The notes under the pieces were generated by a model. The model worked only from the letters and a program-made list of their open reading frames with translations. It had not been told where the DNA came from and made no database searches. A program made the translations under genes and the position numbers. DNA of 10,773 bases from Phoronis pallida. Taxonomy: Eukaryota; Phoronida; Phoronidae. Shown in pieces: positions 6,350 through 10,773 of this stretch. The stretch spans positions 1 through 10,773 of the forward strand of contig JAOXYC010226904.1 of the NCBI GenBank assembly GCA_028565715.1, in the 5' to 3' direction. Position 1 is the first letter of the stretch. Each line of letters begins with the position of its first letter.

Positions 6350-8086
6350 CTGAAACAAGAGACAAAAACAGTTGTAAAATGCAGTCAATATCTATTTCAC
6401 TTTTGTAAGTACCTCAAACTCCCTGTACAGTGTGTAGACTGTCGTGCTTGAGTTTAAAATATTCATACTTTTATGAATTTAGGAACATGATCAGTCATCA
6501 ATCATGGTGTACAGTAATTCAGAAAAATAACTTTCCTCAACATGCCAACACATCTAACCATCCATCGGCTGTTGAAAACAAAATCAATGAACCAGTAAGA
6601 ACTAAGACATGCTGCATTTTACACTCCAATTACCCTCGAGCAACTAGGCTGTGAATTCAAAATATCTTCTTTTCAGCCAATCTACAGGAATTCAAAAGCA
6701 TCATAACACAAGAATTAGGTCACGATTTCTGGATTTATATTCCTAATTTATTCCTCCAAAAAACTTCTTGGGTAGAAAGGATTTGATTAGTTCAAATATC
6801 AAATTCATGACGAGGAAATGAAAATGCCTGTAGCAGACATAACCATCATGTCGCACAATCAAAACCTTTGGATGATTCACAAATGTTTTACCTCAAAGTT
6901 TGACACCCTACTAATATTTCAATCATGAAATAGCATAGCAGCTCACAATCAAACTCTGATTGCAATGAATAGCATACGCTGATGATGCAAAATATAAGCT
7001 AAACATTACCCGAAACATTGTCTCAACAACACCATCACCCTCATCAAAAGAAAGGAAAATTCGTCACTACTAAAAACCAAGTGAAGCCTGAACACAAAGG
7101 AATGTTAGAGCTGAATATAAAACTAAGGCAATGTAGTCTAACTCATTAATCCCCTGGAATATTCTATATCATAATGTGCATTCTTTTGATCTAATTACGA
7201 TCTTATATTTCAACGGGCTTACATGAATAATTTTATATCATTCCTTAATTTAGAGACACCGCTGTAAAGAAAACTAAAATTTTAATAGTCTGAAAGTTCA
7301 GTCAACTGACCATTATTATAATTTTTTTTTTCAAAGTTTACAAATGTTTTGAAATTTTATTCTCAAAATGGCTTTTTATGAAATATGTGCCAAATTTTAG
7401 AATGTTATGAAGATGACATTTGCACCTGTATTGTACAAAGTGACTGACAAAAGGTATAAAGGTTAGCACACCTGCTAATGTACAGAGGTAGTGACAGTGA
7501 CACCAGGTGGCTGGATCTTGAACTACATACTTCAAAAAGCTGAACTGAACACCACTTTTCATTTTAAATTCGAATGCTCAGATATCATATATATTTTACC
7601 CAAACATTGAAAATATTGCAAACAACATAGTCTCTGGGATAATTGGCAGTTAATTAGCAGCATTTTTTAAACTTTGTAAATTTCAAATTGTTTAATGTCT
7701 ACAAATGTTTTTATGATAAAATTGTTTTTAGAACCTATCTGGTCAAAATTGGTATTAAACCAATAGAATATTCCATTCATTTACGAGAATTCAACCAAAT
7801 CAACTCAAACAGTCCAAAAAGCGTACTCTAACACCAGACAAAATACAAATGTCATTAAACAAACAATCAAATATTATGATTCAATAATGAGTCAAAGTCA
7901 GCTGTGAACATGCCCAAAGACTTGTGATTACACTGAAAGACTTAGTGTATAAACTAAGACAGGACATCTGGGAAATCAAGGCATGAATTTGCATTGGAAT
8001 TAAAAATATGGTAAATATAGATAATGGTGGTCTTTTCTTAAAGGAACCAACAGTCGTGGTTAACACAGCAAAAACCACTCACTTAC
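6350..8086 (-). other. presumed 5' intron (1737 nt) upstream of the ATG exon
   Basis: The strong acceptor immediately before the ATG shows that an intron lies here. Its 5' end is placed at the GTAAGTGAG donor (GT at 8085-8086) by inference. The stretch is AT-rich with no coding exon I can recognise on either strand. Short frames at 6430-6654, 7338-7562 and 7881-8078 lack protein character. Confidence 0.55.
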
Positions 8087-8600
8087 AGACGTACAGCTCT
8101 TCGATGCACTAAAGTTGCCTTTTTATAATCGCAAATGGCTCAGAACATGTCAGAATTTCAATACTGATAACTAGAGCGCTCATCACTACCTAGCTCAAAG
8201 TAAGAGATTCCACCCCTTATTTCTGTACTGGTTTGGCGTTCGCCATTTCCTTGTTACGCACCATTTCAAATCTTGCATATAACTAAGAATTAAGCGTTGT
8301 GACACAGTCCGTCAAGTCTCAACTTCGCTTTATGCTTTTAAGCGAGTAAGTAACGTCGCGTGTGAGTTCGTGTAAGCACTCCAATCTAACAATGTATGAG
8401 TCAGACCGTCTTTGAGTTGGGCAGGATTTCTTGTTAACGCACAACGTTTAAAACTGAAGCAGAGTATTGCGATCTCAAATTCGCGTCAAATCGCTTGAAA
8501 GGAGTTGGAAATGTTTGTTTTTCTTTTGAATAGGATAGAACACGCCAATATGAGTATTTCAAGCCAACATTTTGCAAACCAAACGCGCTAGTTTAAAAAC
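8050..8600 (-). promoter_or_regulatory. CpG cluster, probable promoter region of the FRMD4-like gene
   Basis: I count 19 CpG in 8161-8520 against 2 in the equally long 8821-9180. CpG-dense islands in an otherwise CpG-poor animal sequence usually mark promoters. It lies directly upstream, on the minus strand, of the candidate first-exon donor. A TATAAAAAGG motif occurs at 8118-8127 on the minus strand, but only about 31 bp separate it from the donor, so it is unlikely to be the working TATA box. Direction could also be bidirectional. Confidence 0.5.
8087..8160 (-). other. possible 3' end of a non-coding first exon (5' UTR)
   Basis: On the minus strand ...GAGCTGTACGTCT is followed by a consensus donor GTAAGTGAG. 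If joined to the ATG exon, the upstream frame meets an in-frame TAA at 8125-8123 with no ATG in between. The ATG in exon 1 would then be the start and this exon untranslated. The location at the edge of the CpG cluster supports it. The 5' limit is unknown; 8160 is arbitrary. Confidence 0.4.
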
Positions 8601-8690
8601 AGCGAACCTATAACCTATAATTTGAGTACAAATGGTAAATTGAGCCAAACGGCAAATCATAATTTGATTGAAGCCGAACATTTGTATTTG

Positions 8691-8798
8691 AGCAAAAGTC
8701 AAGCTTTAGGAAACTGGGCTCCTGGTTAAAAATAGGAGATTGAAAGCAAAAGTTAACATTTAGGAAGCTGGGCCCCCGTAGTTAAATATAGGAGATCA
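8691..8798. repeat. 54 bp tandem duplication (two copies)
   Basis: Units 8691-8744 and 8745-8798 are the same length. Both begin AGCAAAAGT and share TTTAGGAA, CTGGGC, GTTAAA and ATAGGAGAT. The copies differ at several positions, so the duplication is not new. It lies just beyond the CpG cluster, in upstream DNA. Confidence 0.85.
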
Positions 8799-10773
8799 GA
8801 TAACCTACAAATAGCCTGAAATGGGGCTAAGGTGTGTAAATTAACTTATTGCCACCAGGTATACAAAACTTTTAACATTGCTCGTGAACTTAACAGTGCT
8901 CATGTAAGGGCCCATACACTGTATAGGATTGTGGAGGTGTTAAAAAACTCTGGAATGTTAATCAGATGATATCCTAGACAACTGCTGTAATTTGTTGGAT
9001 AAATGATTCCTGACATTACCTGTCATTTAATAGCAAGATAATGGTTTTACCCCAGAACTTGGACTTGGAGGCAAGAAGTTTGCCATCGAAAGCTATAGTG
9101 CATTGAACATGTACAAGGTTTAGAGTTCCATGAACATCTGGACTGTCTAAATCATCTTGACTAAACCATGAGGAAATTATTTAATAGTGAACCAACTTTG
9201 CATTGCTAAGAGCTAAATATTTTTCTGCATGGAACTTTTCAGATCTATGATTTGCAAATTTACAAGTACCGATGTAAATCTAAAGAGATCTACATTGCTA
9301 AATCATGTCACCTCGGTATCATTATTTGATAAAAAACATGGGACAACAATCAAAAACCTGCCCCTTTTCTGTCTGACAAAATTGAATAAGTTTTCAAACA
9401 GTTAAATAAATATAAAGAGCATAGCTAAGTTGACACTGGAGTGGTTATTGTCCACCAACAAAGCCAAGAATGTAACACATACTGTTGACAATCAAGGGTA
9501 GGGACTTCCTTATTTGTATGTCATGAAACTTGTGTGAAGTTTCACTTTAATATTTTTCTTTAAGACAACTCTAGGAAAATAAGTTAATCGAAAAGATCAT
9601 GAAACAAGGAAGTTTCTAATTTCATCATAACACTGAGCAAATCACAGTGCCCCGACACCACCCCTGTTAGAAGTGAATAAAGACTGGAAATCGCAGAATT
9701 GGGAAAAGGTAGAACGTACTGTACAATTTTTTGCTTATTTCTTCACAATGGAAGATTGTAAAAATGTGTGCCAAATTCAATCATATTTGTGCTTTGGTTG
9801 GGCACTGATCATAATTCATTCTGAAATAATTTCTACTGCTCACAAATAATTAGCCCTATAACATAACTGGTGGTCCGGTTGTAATTGTTAATGCCTACAT
9901 ATTATGACAAATAAATAACGAGGAGTGTTAATTAACAAGGGCATTCTGTTCTCATCTACAGCTGATAAAACATGCCAATTAAAAATGACTTTCTCTGAAA
10001 TATTAAGAGAATATTGATGTAGGTTTTAGGAGGTGATGATAGTTAACAGACAGCCTGCCAAAGATGTTTTGTAACAAATAACAGATTTTCAAATCAGTAG
10101 AAACAAAATGTATGAATCCCATTCAATGAACTACAGCCTAATTTCTAGAATTTGAACCTGAATTTCTGAATCACAGATGAACAATCAGGGTGTCAAATAG
10201 TTTGCCCAAGGCAGCGGGACAATCATTTCATGGGTTGATCACAGTCATTGAACACAACACTTTTTTATTCTGATCAGTTGACACCATTATGATAAACAGT
10301 CATAATGGGACGAATCAATCATGTCTACATTGTGAAGGTAATAGAAAAAGTTGCTAAGTCAGTAAAACCGTGAGAAGTATCTTCACATTGAGTACTAAAA
10401 TCATATTCTCAATTAGGCAACAACTTCACAACAAGAAGGGCATTGCCTTTTCTCACACTGGATAGGTATGTTTTTTCAAAAGTTATAGGTCAGGCATTCA
10501 AGCAATGAGAATATTTTTCTAACATGACCCACAAACTGGCATTATGAATTCAGTGAAGTACAGTTGACTTACTAACCAACACTCATATTTCAACATAAAA
10601 TATGGTTTTAGATATTATGTTAAACAGAATGACAAGTTAACCATGTTTTGTAGAAATGTGTTTATTCAATAATTATCATTTGAAAAATTGAGTCTAGCTG
10701 CCCAAACATCAAACAGGTTTTAAAAGTGAAAACCACAACTGTTTTTTAATTAATCACTGGTTCAGGTAACACC
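8799..10773. other. upstream AT-rich DNA without recognisable gene
   Basis: I found no convincing exon, RNA gene or mobile element here on either strand. Small hairpins occur: TGAAACTT / AAGTTTCA around GTGTG (9524-9544) and CCATTATGA / TCATAATGG around TAAACAG (10284-10308). It may be intergenic, or an intron if the gene starts further upstream. Confidence 0.6.
10284..10308. repeat. perfect 9 bp inverted repeat, 7 nt loop
   Basis: CCATTATGA, loop TAAACAG, TCATAATGG. It is isolated in upstream DNA with no T-tract or other sign of function; in AT-rich DNA it may be chance. Confidence 0.7.

Noticed and set aside
6430-6654. Plus-strand open frame of 74 codons just upstream of the ATG exon
   Set aside because: Length expected by chance; no recognisable domain and no repeat or gene context.
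7338-8078. Minus-strand open frames of 74 and 65 codons in the 5' intron
   Set aside because: No family resemblance, no splice context linking them to the gene, and composition like the surrounding non-coding DNA.
8118-8127. Minus-strand TATAAAAAGG as TATA box
   Set aside because: The candidate donor begins about 31 bp beyond the end of the motif. A start site about 30 bp downstream of it would leave an exon of about ten bases. Probably chance in AT-rich DNA.

Overview
The window is animal nuclear DNA: AT-rich, non-repetitive at large scale, with many small exons separated by GT-AG introns of about 0.4 to 1.1 kb. No prokaryotic-style coding density is present and no open reading frame of useful length is a gene in itself. 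The one gene I can support lies on the minus strand across roughly the left 60-75% of the window. Splicing ten short exons by eye gives one continuous reading frame of 263 complete codons plus two bases. It matches the FERM domain of FRMD4 (FRMD4A/FRMD4B), a metazoan scaffold protein. The moderate divergence from vertebrate FRMD4A and the mix of foldback elements suggest an invertebrate, but I cannot name the phylum.

Layout, in gene order (right to left). 8601-10773 is upstream AT-rich DNA in which I see no gene. About 8050-8600 is a local CpG cluster (19 CpG in 8161-8520 against 2 in 8821-9180) that looks like the promoter. It ends in a good minus-strand splice donor (exon edge at 8087) that could close a non-coding first exon. 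A 1.7 kb intron follows. Exon 1 (6284-6349) opens with the ATG directly behind its splice acceptor. Exons 1-3 encode the ubiquitin-like F1 lobe of the FERM domain, exons 4-8 the helical F2 lobe, and exons 9-10 the start of the PH-like F3 lobe. The window ends before the rest of F3 and the long C-terminal region. A possible very short (43 nt) last intron would put exon 11 at bases 1-5.

The introns carry at least four separate inverted-repeat (foldback/MITE-like) elements: 2655-2960, 3837-4189, 4290-4548 and 5430-5577. A smaller hairpin element at 3201-3305 has a tRNA-type B box in its loop. Intron 9 contains a diverged tandem duplication whose second copy overlaps the real 5' splice site of exon 9, so the donor itself has been duplicated. 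These are the most notable non-coding features.

I found no rRNA, tRNA gene, CRISPR array, prophage or complete transposase. I found no evidence of a new biological system. The points worth checking are the duplicated splice donor, the possible mini-intron, and the cluster of dsRNA-forming elements within one pre-mRNA.
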